This document shows, one piece after another, positions 51,701 to 64,000 of a stretch of 64,000 bases of DNA. Position 1 is the first letter of the stretch. Each line of letters begins with the position of its first letter. Made by a program: the position numbers and the translations under genes. Location of the stretch: positions 17,659,550 through 17,723,549 of the forward strand of contig NC_135559.1 in the NCBI RefSeq assembly GCF_964340395.1, in the 5' to 3' direction. The stretch comes from Glandiceps talaboti (lineage: Eukaryota > Hemichordata > Enteropneusta > Spengelidae). The notes under the pieces are model-generated. The model had not been told where the DNA came from, ran no database searches, and saw nothing but the letters and a program-made list of their open reading frames with translations.

Positions 51701-54700
51701 TGGTGATTCTTTCTGTTGTAATTGAGTACTGAGAGTGTCCACTTGGCCTAAGGGATGAGACACATGAACCATGATAAGAATGCAGGTTATTACACACACT
51801 TGTATAACTATAACATTTTCCCGCCAAAAAGTTGACACAAAATCTATTGTGTCAACAAATTTTGAACAAAGTCCATTGTTTTTGTGTTTGTTCGTTTTAT
51901 TTTTTATTTTTACCCCCAAAACAATTGTTATGTCATAATCACAAAGTTGCCACCAAAATTTCCACATAAAATTTACAAATTTGTTTGTATCTTTAACACT
52001 ATAACACACACACCTAAAAAAGTCTCTGTTGTTTTTATTTTTGGTCACATTATAATCTTTCATCTTACTACTTCTTTTTGTCATAATCATAAAGTTGAAA
52101 CAGAATTTTTACATTTACTTTACAAATTTTGTTCTAAATATTTCCCGCCCCCAAAAAGGGTTCGACTACAATACAATGACAGTTACTTTTTAATTTCATC
52201 ACTTGTCACCTACATTCTTGCCAAAACCGCCTTGACAAAATTTATTTATATTTGCTGTTTCTCATATAATGGTAATCCTTAGCAATGAAACTAAAGGCTG
52301 GTCAAAATCACAGAAAGTGTTATAATGTATCAAAAAATATCAAATGAATGGATGAAAAAAAGTAAACATGTTCATTTAGTTGAAAAGTCACAACTGTAAA
52401 TTTCTCACATAGATCCGGTTCACATGTAGCCCGTTTAGAGATACACATATATTATATTCAAAGTTAACACAATGGTGTTAAAATCTCGTGGGAATCCTGA
52501 CCAATTTTGACAACAAAGTCGCTGTTCCAACAATTGTCATTCTCATGCCATTTTTGTCTCGTAATTTACGACCGATACTAGAACATGTGTGAGAAAAAAG
52601 AAGTCTCTATTGTTCAGAGATCTGCTAGTGGCTTTTGTCTTGTACCCTGGCTTCTAAATCATCCCTGCATGGTTGCATACCGGCAAGAAGGCAAGTCGAA
52701 ACATGAAAAAATCGGTCCCACAAATTTGCCACCACCTTCAATCATTACGGAGATGTGTGACAAGTTTACACAAAAAGATGCAATAAATTTATCAAAGCAT
52801 CATGGGACAAGTTCAAACTAAAAAAGATTAATTAAACTTTCCCACCCCTGACTACACACCATGTGGAACAAGTTCAGACAAAAAGAGAATAAATTATCAC
52901 CTCTTAATTCTTTGTTCTTTTCCTGTGTTTTCCTGAACTCAGACTCAAGTTTGGCTCTCATGGCCTTCTCAAGATGTTCTCTCTTGGCAGTGGAGGTAAC
53001 TAACTGATCATACGCATTCTCAACTTTCTTTACATCTTGTTCAAACTGAGAAAAAAAAGGAACAAGTAACAAACATTAATTAGACCATGAAAAGACAACA
53101 AAAGACAACCGGAAAATGAAATATTGCGTAGTACCCCGAAGGGCATGCTAAAGTAGAGGACTCCACCCTGTCATTTCTAAAAGTGAACAAGACTTCATTT
53201 GAACAACAATCCGATGTATTGTTAAGTTCAGGGGGGGGGGGGGGGGGGTACGCCACACTTTCAAAATACAACATTTAAAACATAGAACATCAGAAAACAA
53301 AATGTACCCTTAAAGATAAGCAATAAAAATTTGAAGCAAATTTAGAAATTTGCATTAAGAAAGTTGAAAAGTTATCTGAAGCACTAATAAAAATCTATGA
53401 TTGTTACCTTTTGAAGCTTGCTAACTTTTTGATAGTAAATTTCCAACTCTTGTCTAAGGCTGTAGTTTTCTTCTGATAAGATTTCTACCATCTGGGTTGC
53501 TCTATTGGCAATAGCTTCATGATCTAGTTGCATACTCTCATTCATATCACAATTGGAATCACTGAGAGAAAAAAAGAAGAAAGAGAGTTATTATATAAAT
53601 TCTCAATAAATTCACATATTTGAATAATGTAATAAAAGTGACACAAACTGAGTTTATAAGTTTTTTACTCAAGTGAAAATAATTACAAAAAAACTTTGAA
53701 ACTATTCTAGTATAATGTTAATGTTAGTGCATGCCTTCTATGATACTACAATTGTCTTCTTGCATCGTTAGCACTGCTGACTGCATAGTAGGGATTTCCT
53801 GAACATTTTTGAACATGTATGATAAATTACGTCATCGGATCGTTTATGAGTTATATCATGATACCAGGTTTGAGTTCAGTTATATTGAGAGTGGTGGTTA
53901 AGTGTGCTTCAGTAAGTGCAATAAGGTGAGTACCTTTTAAATATGCAGTAAAAACTATGCCCAAATATGTATAAACTCAGCTCCTGTCTCTTTCAGTTTG
54001 GCTTTGACCTTGAACACAATATTGATTTGGTTTTAAATCATAGATGCAGCTAGCTACTTGGAATTCTTTGTTAATTTTTTCATCCTACCAATTACAAATC
54101 AAATTATCTTTTTTTATTGCCATTTCAAAAACAGAAATTTAATGAACACATTTCATCATATTGACTTTGAATTTGCAAATAAAATATTCATATTTGGCTT
54201 ATTATCTCAAATTCTTGGGCAACTGATCGAGGATTCTTCTCAAAACAGTGCAGATAGTTTGTAAGATATGACAATCGTGCTGCGCTATCAGCCAGCACTC
54301 ACCTGATAGGGCAGAACAACATGATGCATCTTACAGTCTAATGAACAGTCAATTTCTGAACACAAGTGTCTGATGTATGGTGAAATTATCAAATCATTTT
54401 CATGTTATCCCTCACAAATGTAGTCTAGAGGTTGTCTATAGCTTCAGATCTTTTTAGGGTGAAGAGAGATCTTGACACTCAAAGTCAAAGCCACGAATAG
54501 TCTTAAGATGAAGAGAACTGTAACTTGATGACTTTTATAACAAATGGGGGAATGCGATATGCCTACCATTACCAACCAAACCTCAAGTAAACAGCACTTT
54601 ACACACAAACTAGACAGGTGGAGTACGTGGCGGCGCCAAGAACAAATTGTTCATAATTGAACAAAATAGGATGTATGTTATTGATACACATCGAGTCATG

Positions 54701-57700
54701 AACTTTACAACACAAATATCACCTGTTTTAATGTTCTCTTAACTAGGTTGTGTACATCTCTAAAACATCAACATCCGTTACCACGACGTCACTGTGATCA
54801 TCAACTCAACTGATCTGTATATACGGATGTATAAAACGGACGATGATTTAGCCGACCTGGTGACCTTATGAGAGTTTGACCCAACATACGCAAAAGAATG
54901 CGACATACTTTTCAGTGTCGTGATCCAATGGTAAATATTTAACTACTGCTCAATAAAAACAGTACAATGTATTAAAAGGGTGGTCCATCGTAACATTTAA
55001 AGCGGAGATGACTGAAAAGCTGCATTTACTTGTCATGTTTTTTGGCTTTATATGAGGACGCTGTCTCGTTTGATTGTCATGTGCATGATGATTAGTTTGT
55101 TGACAAACTACATCAATTATTGACAAAATTTGAATAATAAATTTTCTTTAGTATAAAATAATTTTTTAAATTTCTTTTAATTTCGGAAAATCTTCACTTA
55201 CAATCATCATGCTTCAGTGAATAATATTTGATGTAAATAGAAATATTTTATTAATGGTTAAAACTGAAAATTTAGACCTGTACAGGATTGAATTTTTGGT
55301 CATTCTTGCGTCCAAAATTGTATCTAAGTAACTGTTATTACAATTTCTATGTGATTACTAAAGTACAGAATTTATTCATTTCTCAAATTTTCAGAAACTT
55401 TCTAAACTTTGATATTATAATTGTAATATTTTCCTCTTGTTTACTACTAGCAAATAAACACTATAGTAATAAAACCCCTTAATTCTTTCAACTGACAAAA
55501 CTCTAGAAATTGAGTAATAGTATACGAATATTAATAGAGTTGGTCTTTGAAGACAAATATGTTGATGCTGATGGTACTAAAAACAGCTGCATGTTACGAG
55601 TAACAAATTCCTTTGAAAAAATATCACTTATTTTTCAGCAATGGAGGTGACCTTGCTTTGACATTGACAACACAATGGGTCATACCATAGAATGCACTTG
55701 AAGTAACAGGTGACCATGCCAACACCGGATAAAGACATTGATATTACTGAGTGTCAATACCAAAAAGTCCTTGTCTTAATAATCAACTTCTGATAACCCG
55801 ATTATCTCTTCATTTCATCGTTTTGCTATTGTGATCAGCACACAGCTTCCTCACTTTTTTAATAACTACCATTTTCTAGAGTCTGAACAATTTGTTGTGT
55901 ACATCCTCTTCCCTAATTACTAATTTGCAATGTTAATACTCTTTTTCCTAGATTCAAGGGAATTTGTCACCTTATCTTTTCGTTGTTGTGATCGGCAGTT
56001 TTTTTAGCACTTTGAGCTCTAAGCTTGCAGAGATTAGATGCCTTAAAATCACCTTAATTGTCATTGTTCACTTTGTCATAAATACCACATTTGTTAAGTC
56101 CTTTCCTCATTTTGTAGTTTGTGAGTTTTTACTGCCATTTTCCATAGACTGAGAGAATTTGACGTCGTGCACTCGTACATATTCCCTACTTTGCACAATT
56201 TTCAGTACCCTGAAAAATTTGTCATTCTATACAATTCCTTCTCCATTTCATAGTCTTTTTTTTCTACATTGTATTACTTTCCATTTTCCATATTTTTCTA
56301 TATAGCCTGAAAAAAACTGTCACGGTAAATCAATGCACACACCCATACGGTACCCAGTCATTGTATACAGGAGTATACTTGCACTCAACAACAAAATTTG
56401 TCAGTCTACTCCATTTTCCACAGATCACAAATATGTTGCTATGGTAACAAACCAATTTCACCTAATAAAAATTTCATTTTTTTTGGTACTAATAACTGAA
56501 AGGTACATGTAATTTCCCTATATTTAGTTTACAGATATGCAATTAGGATATCACATAAACACATCTACATTGTATCTCATTCCGTCACATCTGCTACAAC
56601 CCCCATTCATCATTTCCAAATGAAAAGGTTACATGACTCATATTTTTAGAATCTGGAATAATTTTCTAACGCTCATAAATTTATTATGACAAACAAGCCA
56701 GTTGATTCATAACACATAGATTATCAAATAACACCAACTGATAACCCCATGGTAGTTTATTTTATGAAAATAATAAAAACTGAATTTTTTAACAGTGAGC
56801 TAGTAATTACCACATAATTATTGAGAAGCAGATGTTAGGAATGGCTACTATTGTTTAGTTTAGGTGATAAAACACTGTTTAATTAATGTCAGGGAATCGT
56901 ATAAAATTTTAGAATTGGCTGTTTTTAACGACCACTATATGAACCACAAATTTCCACCCAGACTGTTCTTAAACCTTACTAACATTCCCAACAGTTTGTC
57001 CTTGTCCAAGAGATATTGAAGTAAATGCAATCTTCAATCTATTTTTAGCACTTACAAAACAAATATATCAACCACTATCATATTCTCATTCTTCTTTACA
57101 TGTACTTCAGTATTTCTTCACCTTTTCAAAATATTATTTAAAAATATAAAAAAAATAAAAATAAAATTGCTTGCTTTAAAAATGTTGATATTATACACAC
57201 CAACTTAAACATTGTCTTCCAATTTTCAAAGTGAATTAAGAAAGAGAACTATTGGCTAAATTTGCTCACTTAAATTTTTTAAAATATTTTTCACACCAAC
57301 TTAGTTTAAACATGTTTCTTTCAGAGACATGAGACATTAACCTATTGTAGTACAGCTCAAATTTTTAAATAGAAAAATTCAACTTACACTGAATTTTTCT
57401 CTTTAAAAATTCTAACATTTTTGAACTGATATTTTCAAAGATTAAACCTAAATGAGGAGTATAGATTTGTACAATGCATGTAGTTGAAGCTATCAGTGAC
57501 TGCCTAGTTGTTATCACATACTAACACACCATTCTTACATAAGACGCAGTGTAAGTAACAGATAAGCCTTCGCCATTCAGTACCATCACAACTGATACCA
57601 TGTAAACAAGTCAGTCACAAATAAATTATCTTTATTAATAAACTAAGTATAAATAGATCAACAACAAATAAAATTTGTTATACTGGCAAATTTTGAAAAT

Positions 57701-60700
57701 GATATTTCGCACAGAATAGAACAGATACAAATGTATGATACTGGAAATAGCTGCCCTTGGTTTTCAGTTCAAATCTGGATTCAAACCTTTCTTAATTTGG
57801 GAGCACATTTTCATATTTTAGACTTTGAACAGTTTTCAGTTCAATATACATGTAAGGTTCTTGAATTAGGGTACAACATATTTTCTTGTAAATTTTGAAC
57901 AGTTTTCAGTTCCCACTTTCCAAAATTTAGGTGCAAGTTTTCAAATTCTCTTGTAGTGTTTACAATGTTATATTTCTGGGTTTTTTTTATTATAATTTTG
58001 GAATCCGATTTTCAAATTTTCTTGCACATTTTGACCAGTTTTCACTTCAATGTCGCATTCCCGCCTTTTTTTAAATTTTGGTTCAGATTTTCAAATTTTC
58101 TTGTACATACAGTAGTGAACATTTAGCAGACTGTAGTTTGTTTACATTTTGGTTTGTGATGCAACAACATCACATTTGGCCTAGATACAGTGTATTGCGT
58201 TGGTCTGCCTTGGAATGCCTGGCTCCTTGTACTACAGTGTAAAGAGTACAAAACTATACACTACACGATATTTGCATAACATTGTTAGTGTGTCAATGAC
58301 ATCCACTTGTTTACTGCTGATGACAACTTACAAATATTTCAAATATTTTGGCTTGATAGGTGATACTTCTGTTCACAGTGTTTAAGTTTTGCATGGGAGA
58401 CTTCTCCTTTTGATCAAATTACATTCATAGAAACCCAAATTCTCATATTTCGGTGATGCCATTAAAGATAATTTGAAAACCATGTGAGACTGTGGGATTT
58501 CCATGACATTTACAATACTCCTGAATTGAGAGGGCAAAAATCTGGTCAAATGAGTCATTGCTTGCTCATTACATGATGAATTTTGACATTCTGTAAAAAA
58601 AAAGTGTCGAAGATGAGCAAATTCTTGTACATTTTAACCTGCCTATCACCCAAACAAATTACATCAGTGTCTGAAAGGGTGAAAATCTATCAACACGCAA
58701 GTGTGAAAATCTATCTGTAAGAAGAGGAATTTACTTAAAGATAGGACTATATTGGACTAAGGAATTTCTCTTGACAGGTTATAGCCACTAGTCACAGCAT
58801 GTAGTCTGACAATAAAATGATAGTGTGGGAGGTTTGTTGAACTTTTGACACAAGAAGTTGACAGTAAATACTGCAACTGACCTCACACATGGTCAAGGCT
58901 GTCTGGTTGTCTCTAACATAAATTTTTTTGTACAAAAAAAATACTTCAGTTGGTTTTGTGTCGTCATGAAATACAATGTACCTTCCCTACTAAAACTTTT
59001 CATAAAAAGTCACGGTCATTTTCTCCCAATAAATTTCCCTTTTGAGGAAAATTTTCCCACGATGTCAAGGATTTAGTATCTCAATAAAGAAACAATGTGT
59101 TTATTGTTTTCAACAATTGCTGTTTATTCAGATAATTTTCCAACAATGTACGTGTTTTGTAGAGGCATGTACTGGTATGCTAAGAACTGCAACAAAACCT
59201 TCAGAGAGAGACACAAATAGACATGTGTTTTGCAATATCATTTACTGACTGAAATATTTCTTCATTTTTGCATTCCATTCTTTAAACTAGTTTAGATTTT
59301 TCCCACGAGTCGACACAAAAATGTAAAAACTTTTCACAAAAATTTCTAACCACTATCAGCCAAAAGAAGGATTTGTGGTCCTTTTTGTTCCAAAATTCAT
59401 TTTGAAAGTGATAAAAATTATCAAAACTGCTTAAAATTTGAACTGCATGCTAAAGGCCAAAATGACATGACCTGCGATAGGAATGTATAGAAGACCTTGG
59501 TTATGGTATTTATACAAGGATTTCTGTTACAAAAGACTTGCACACCACTTCCTGATTCAAACCATTTTGAAGAATATTAGGAAGTATGTGTACTCTGTAC
59601 TAAGTGATTGGGCTTGGAAATATTTTGGCACTCCTTCAAGTAAACACCAAAATGGTTGACATTGTGCCCTATAGTCTTATCCATACTTTCGCTAAAATGT
59701 TAGACAAATGAAAATTGCAAGTTATTTTGCAATTTTATGACAAATCTTATTTTGTAATTTTCTATCACATTTGAACTTGAACATAACCTCTGTAAAATAA
59801 CATACAAATATCCAACAAAAAATTGTCCTTTTCTCGAAAAATGTGACAAATTTTGGAGAATCTCAATTTTGAATCCGATTGTCTGCAAAATTTCTCTGCC
59901 CACAGACCCTCCACTATACTCTGACACAGTATTCAAGTAAGCCAGGGTTTCAATCCAGGTTCTAGCATAATGTTATCTTATCAATGGAGTCATAAGGATT
60001 ACGTAGGGTTAGTCTTTCAATCAGGACACTTTTTTTTCAACAACTTTACCTAAATATCAATCCTAATCCCACCTGGGCTTTTAAAAGTCTGATCACAGAT
60101 TACACAATTTTTTTTTTTGAAGCAAAAATTCACTCTGTACACATTGTGACAATTTGTACATACCAACATGTCAAAACTATTGATTATGTGCAAACTTACC
60201 ATGTGTAATCTGAGAAACTGTAAAAATTCTTCAAAGTCCTATATATCATTTGTGTCAAGAATATCTAGGGTCTAAGATAACAACTATTATGATATTTACA
60301 CAATATCAACACCAAAAGGTATTCACATACACAATTCTAAATGTATACAGCGTCCATGTTTGTCCAATGTCTGTTTTCTAATCTTTACATTATTTATGAA
60401 ATCATAAATAAAAAAAATTTAGTATAAAACCTACTTATAGATTTTTCGAATTCTTTTATAAAACAAAATAACTAGACAAATTAAAATTCAAAACTTGTTA
60501 AATTTTTGTGTAAAGACCTCATAAAATTAAAAAAATTAATTCAAATTTCGAAATTCTACACAAAATGGTCTAATTATTTTAATATTTACTGGGGTTTTTC
60601 TATGAAAAAAAATCATTACTTTTGGTACTGATTCAAATGTAAATTCAAGATCATTCAATTATGAATCTATGAAAGGTGGTTCAACTCCAAATTGCACAAT

Positions 60701-63293
60701 TGTATCAGATGACAGTTTTGTGATCATTTAGTCAAGTATATAAATTTCAAAATCTAAAAAAAATTGAAGCAATGAAGCATTTTTGGCATGCAATGATGGT
60801 ATTTTTATCACCATAATGCTCCATATGTGAAAAAAAAATCAAATTTTTCACATATTTTTGCAAGCAACAAAGCAAATTTTGTGTGTTACAGGGGAATTTA
60901 CAACCAGTCTGGTTCATATTTTTAGATGCAGTGCAGCAAGTTTTGTATGTCACAGGGGAATTTTTACCACCAGATTTGTTAATTTATCTGTCCACCTACA
61001 TGCTATTATCGGCAATTTGTGGTTTAGTGTCATTTGAAAGATCAGCTAGGTACTAATTTAAATATATTACACAATGTTTGACCAGCAGGACATGCCAGGA
61101 GAAATTGTTGATCTAATGCCAAGGTATTTTACTGGCAGGGATATTCACATTACATTACTTTGTTGTAGAATTCCAAAGTCATGCAAAACTTCAAATTCTT
61201 ACATCTTATTTCCATATCATCTGTCAACAACTCAACACGACAGACAACTTCAGTCGTGACTCACGATAAAAAGCATTACATTTTTTTTTTAAATATCAAG
61301 TTTTATTTTTGTTCGTATGTAAAATGTTCCCTCATGTGATGGTATTTTGTGCCAAATCTGGATCATGTTGTCACATGTTTGTGAGATTTTCAATAAAATT
61401 CTATCAAAATATAGAGGGTGTGAGACAATTTTTGCTTTATACTTTTAGTCCCTGACAACCACATATTTAGAGAAAATGCTAATGCCGGCATGAAATCGGA
61501 TAATTTTGTTGTTGACTGTTACACATATTAGTATTGAGTATCCTAAAGGTTAAAGTTGTAGTCATTGGAATTCTAAAGGGGCACAGCACTAGATAAAACC
61601 ACCCAAGATAACATATATGATGTTTATGCTAGATTTTCCTTTACGTACATACATTGTACATGTACGCACAGACATTCTAGGATATCTGGGCCTGAATGAA
61701 GGACCTACGACATTATCATCTTAGTTGTGCTGACCGCGAATGACGTCATGCGTCAGCACACAAATATGTTGGTGACAAAATTTCAGACAAAAGAGTACAA
61801 AAATGTTGTATTTTCCTTTAAATGCAGCCTTGCAGACATTCTAGGGTATATCTGGGCCTGAATGCAGGACCTATGACACTATGGTAGTGATGACCACGAA
61901 TGACGTCATGCGTCAGCACACAAATATGTTGGTGACAAATTTCAAACAAAGAGTACACTGTATTAGAGTGTATTGAGAGTTGTCCATCACAATTCAGAAG
62001 TGACGTCATCAATAAGCACACAGAAATGCTAGGGACGCCCTTTTAGACAATGGATTTTCTAACAGACTCAAAAGGTCTGGCCACAGTAGAACCCATAATG
62101 AACACACTTTAGGCTTGAATCAGTTTGTGAATGTAGAAATGAATAAACATGCATGCATCTGACTCATTTGAAAAAATAAAAAAGTTTGCAAACAAACTGT
62201 TTTGTACTTCTTGCACCTAGCTACTCTTTGCATTCATAACACTGCCATGTAAAATCAAAATTAAAAAAATACCTAACACAATACTCAAAACAAATGCTCT
62301 TTTCTGTTCTCATCCATTTATCAATAAAATCAAATATACATGCATAATTATTTTCAAAAATATTATGGACAAAATGGCAAATTTTCACCTCAAAATCCTG
62401 AAAATAAATTACCCATGAACACCTGGACAATGACCAATCACTGGGCTGATAATTAAATCACCAAGGCTTTGATTGGTTGAATACCAGGTTACAAATTACC
62501 TCAAGTAAACATAAAGTAAATGAAAACATTCTATTACTTACCTATCACATTCTTCATCCGTTCCTGTAAACACAAAACTGTCATGTTGTGGGGACCCTGT
62601 TCCTATGGTAATTTCCGGAGATTCAGCATTTGATTGGCCACTGATGACATCATTGCCTTGATCCACAGCATTAAAAAGTCTAGAATGTCCAGGGTAAGGG
62701 GGTGGGGGCCTGTCGTCCAAATTTGTGGTGTCTACGTCCGTTCGCACATCCGAACTCAGAACATTGGTTTCAAAGTTCACAACACTAGGATTACTACCCG
62801 GTCTCCGACTTTCCACAGTTTCTTTACTATACGTTACCGTACTTTGCATTGAACTATTTGACGCCAGCGACAACTCACTGCTATCTTGTCCTGTAATGTT
62901 TTCATGCGATAAACTTTTTGACAAGTCAATAGTTGTTGTAAATACTGGCACTGCACCACTAGTGTACCTATTAAGATGTAAATTATCCATGCTTTTCGAC
63001 ATTTGACTCACAACTTTTCCTTGTCCTTTCGTTGATTCCGACTGAAGCAATTGCGCTAAAATGCTACGGGATCCGTCCTTATTATACATGGGGTACTCAT
63101 CACTCCTATGGTGCTTATGTTGACGTCTGCGTCGCACCGGTTGCGACTGTACTTTAGCAGAGTCCATTGTATGACTTCGGACTATTTCTTTTCGTTGTTT
63201 AGTCTTCGGTTTCGGTTCACCAATCTCCATGGTAATTACTGTTTTCTCTAACTTCTGATTACTCTTCTCTTCCTCCTTGAGTTGTAGTTTCAT
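45790..63293 (-). CDS. AMOT: Angiomotin family protein (AMOT/AMOTL)
   Basis: Twelve coding exons on the minus strand: 63293-62542, 53561-53408, 53045-52901, 51747-51625, 50369-50224, 49917-49768, 49338-49210, 48833-48760, 48317-48210, 47509-46827, 46418-46336 and 45852-45790. They are in phase, giving 869 aa. The N-terminal 250 residues are disordered, with a basic patch ([10 protein letters not shown]) and one PPxY motif (PPPY, residues 197-200), the site by which angiomotins bind YAP/WW domains. Residues about 260-600 are the diagnostic angiomotin coiled coil: [72 protein letters not shown] 10-residue repeat follows (about 650-795), and the tail ends NFFKI, a class II-like PDZ ligand. Angiomotins act at cell junctions and F-actin and restrain YAP. 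The ATG at 63293 follows an in-frame TGA at 63318-63320. An upstream non-coding exon is possible. Confidence 0.95.
46909..47334 (-). repeat. 30-bp coding minisatellite in angiomotin exon 10
   Basis: About 14 units of 10-11 residues (consensus [10 protein letters not shown]) are encoded in frame. Six central units have identical protein sequence and several are identical in DNA. Outer units diverge ([22 protein letters not shown]). Confidence 0.96.
51830..52290. repeat. Imperfect direct duplication in an angiomotin intron
   Basis: Two stretches share TCATAATCA(T/C)AAAGTTG, TTTACAAATTTTG-like and TTTCCCGCC(C) blocks, at offsets of about 150-300 bp. Confidence 0.5.
53226..53248. repeat. Homopolymer G run
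   Basis: About 19 consecutive G lie in an angiomotin intron. The length is prone to sequencing error. Confidence 0.9.
53632..53995. mobile_element. TTAA-type MITE, family B, copy 3
   Basis: It matches 18744-19108 along its length (ACTCAAGTGAAAATA, TATAATGTTAATG, AAATTACGTCATCGGATC, TTAAGTGTGCTTCAGT). The ends are diverged and the flanking TTAA is no longer clear. It lies 70 bp from angiomotin exon 2. Confidence 0.75.
57760..58115. repeat. Imperfect T-rich tandem repeat
   Basis: Four to five diverged units of about 70-100 bp are built from ACAGTTTTCAGTTC and GATTTTCAAATTTTCTTG. Confidence 0.6.
61668..62010. promoter_or_regulatory. Duplicated block with three CRE (TGACGTCA) sites
   Basis: TGACGTCA occurs at 61741-61748, 61901-61908 and 62001-62008. 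The first two lie in a direct duplication of about 160 bp and share TGACGTCATGCGTCAGCACA. TGACGTCA is the CREB/ATF consensus. The block is 0.5-0.9 kb into angiomotin intron 1, so an enhancer role is possible but unproven. Confidence 0.5.
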
Positions 63294-64000
63294 CTCGCAA
63301 GTTTTTGGTGATATTCCTCACTGTCGACGCATGAATCCTTACATGCAAGGTAACTAAGGCAAAAACACCACACAAAACTTTGTGCCTATAGAAGAAAAAT
63401 TGGTATAGAACAAAACTGTCATTTTTGAACAAAAATGGAAATAAGTCTAGAGTGTTTCACTCGACAATATTATTATCAGTCAACCTGCTCAGTTAGCAAG
63501 TAAGTCCCAACATTCTGCAGTCTGTAGTTCAATGTTAATTCCAGATTTATCCAGTTTCAAAGTTTTAAAGTTTCAAACTCAGAACTTGAATCATTTCAAA
63601 CCTGATGTAAGAAAAGAAAAGCACTTATTTCAACAGAGAGACGAAAACCAGAATGTGATGTCAGCGCCTCAAATCTGTCTAAAGTCAGAAGTAAACAGAA
63701 TTTCATGTTTATGTGTAGTTTGGTTGGACAACTGATCGTCAAACCCCAAATCTCAATGATTTACTGTTTACAACATTGCTGACATTCATGTACATGTTTA
63801 CAACATGAAGTCCGGTGCTATTTTTGAGTTCATCGTCACATGTACTCAGTCCGGTGCTATTTTTGAGTTCATCGTCAAATGTACTCCCCCTACCCTGTGA
63901 CTGTCAAACCCCAAATCTCAATGATCTACTGTTTAGAACATTGTTTGCATTCATGTACATGTTTACAATATGAAGTCCAGTTCTATTTTTGAGTGTTTAT
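63294..64000. other. Upstream of angiomotin start; local duplication at window edge
   Basis: It starts with the 5' UTR of the angiomotin transcript. From about 63738 a unit of roughly 163 bp (CAAACCCCAAATCTCAATGA) is repeated at about 63905. A shorter repeat, GTCCGGTGCTATTTTTGAGT, also recurs. No promoter motif is evident. Confidence 0.6.

Larger units (their letters stand above)
53562..62541 (-). other. First coding intron of angiomotin (9 kb)
   Basis: It is AT-rich and contains a family B MITE next to exon 2, an imperfect T-rich repeat (57760-58115), and a 160-bp duplication with three CRE palindromes near exon 1. No nested gene is recognised. Confidence 0.8.

Overview
The window is nuclear DNA from an animal. 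It is AT-rich, its genes have many short exons separated by long introns, and it carries simple-sequence repeats, minisatellites, small inverted-repeat elements (MITE-like) and a tRNA-derived SINE. The gene set (SPCS2, TAF6 and an angiomotin, a family absent from flies and worms) fits a marine invertebrate such as a hemichordate, a cephalochordate or a lophotrochozoan. I cannot fix the species from sequence alone.

Four protein-coding genes were reconstructed exon by exon, with splice phases that close exactly. (1) SPCS2 (signal peptidase complex subunit 2), + strand, 900-5817, lacks its N-terminal exon(s). Its second visible intron has all the marks of a U12-type AT-AC intron. (2) A small CAP-Gly domain protein of 225 aa, - strand, 20004-15956, that I do not recognise. 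Its last codons and stop lie inside the first unit of a 46-bp minisatellite. (3) TAF6 (TFIID subunit 6), + strand, 22721-38581, 13 coding exons, 689 aa. The 3' splice site of exon 7 is tandemly repeated six times, and the 5' splice site of exon 12 is duplicated. (4) An angiomotin (AMOT family), - strand, 63293-45790, 12 coding exons, 869 aa, with one PPxY motif, the conserved coiled coil, a coding minisatellite and a C-terminal PDZ ligand-like tail.

Layout: 1-6.4 kb SPCS2; 6.5-8.6 kb a 37-bp minisatellite; 8.6-15 kb intergenic or UTR sequence with a SINE and a TTAA-flanked MITE; 15-20 kb the CAP-Gly gene; 21.6-22.6 kb a shared CpG-containing promoter region with a TCTCGCGAGA palindrome between the divergent CAP-Gly and TAF6 genes; 22.7-40.2 kb TAF6 and its 3' UTR; 40.2-43 kb intergenic sequence with a decayed LINE fragment and trinucleotide repeats; 43-63.3 kb angiomotin with a probable long 3' UTR and a 9-kb first intron. 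SPCS2/CAP-Gly and TAF6/AMOT are convergent pairs.

The genes do not form one pathway: SPCS2 acts in the ER membrane, TAF6 in basal transcription, and angiomotin in junctional Hippo/YAP control. The most notable observations are tandem duplications placed across splice sites, the coding edge of the CAP-Gly gene or the angiomotin coding sequence, together with the AT-AC intron. I found no operon, CRISPR array, virus-derived element or obvious new multi-gene system.
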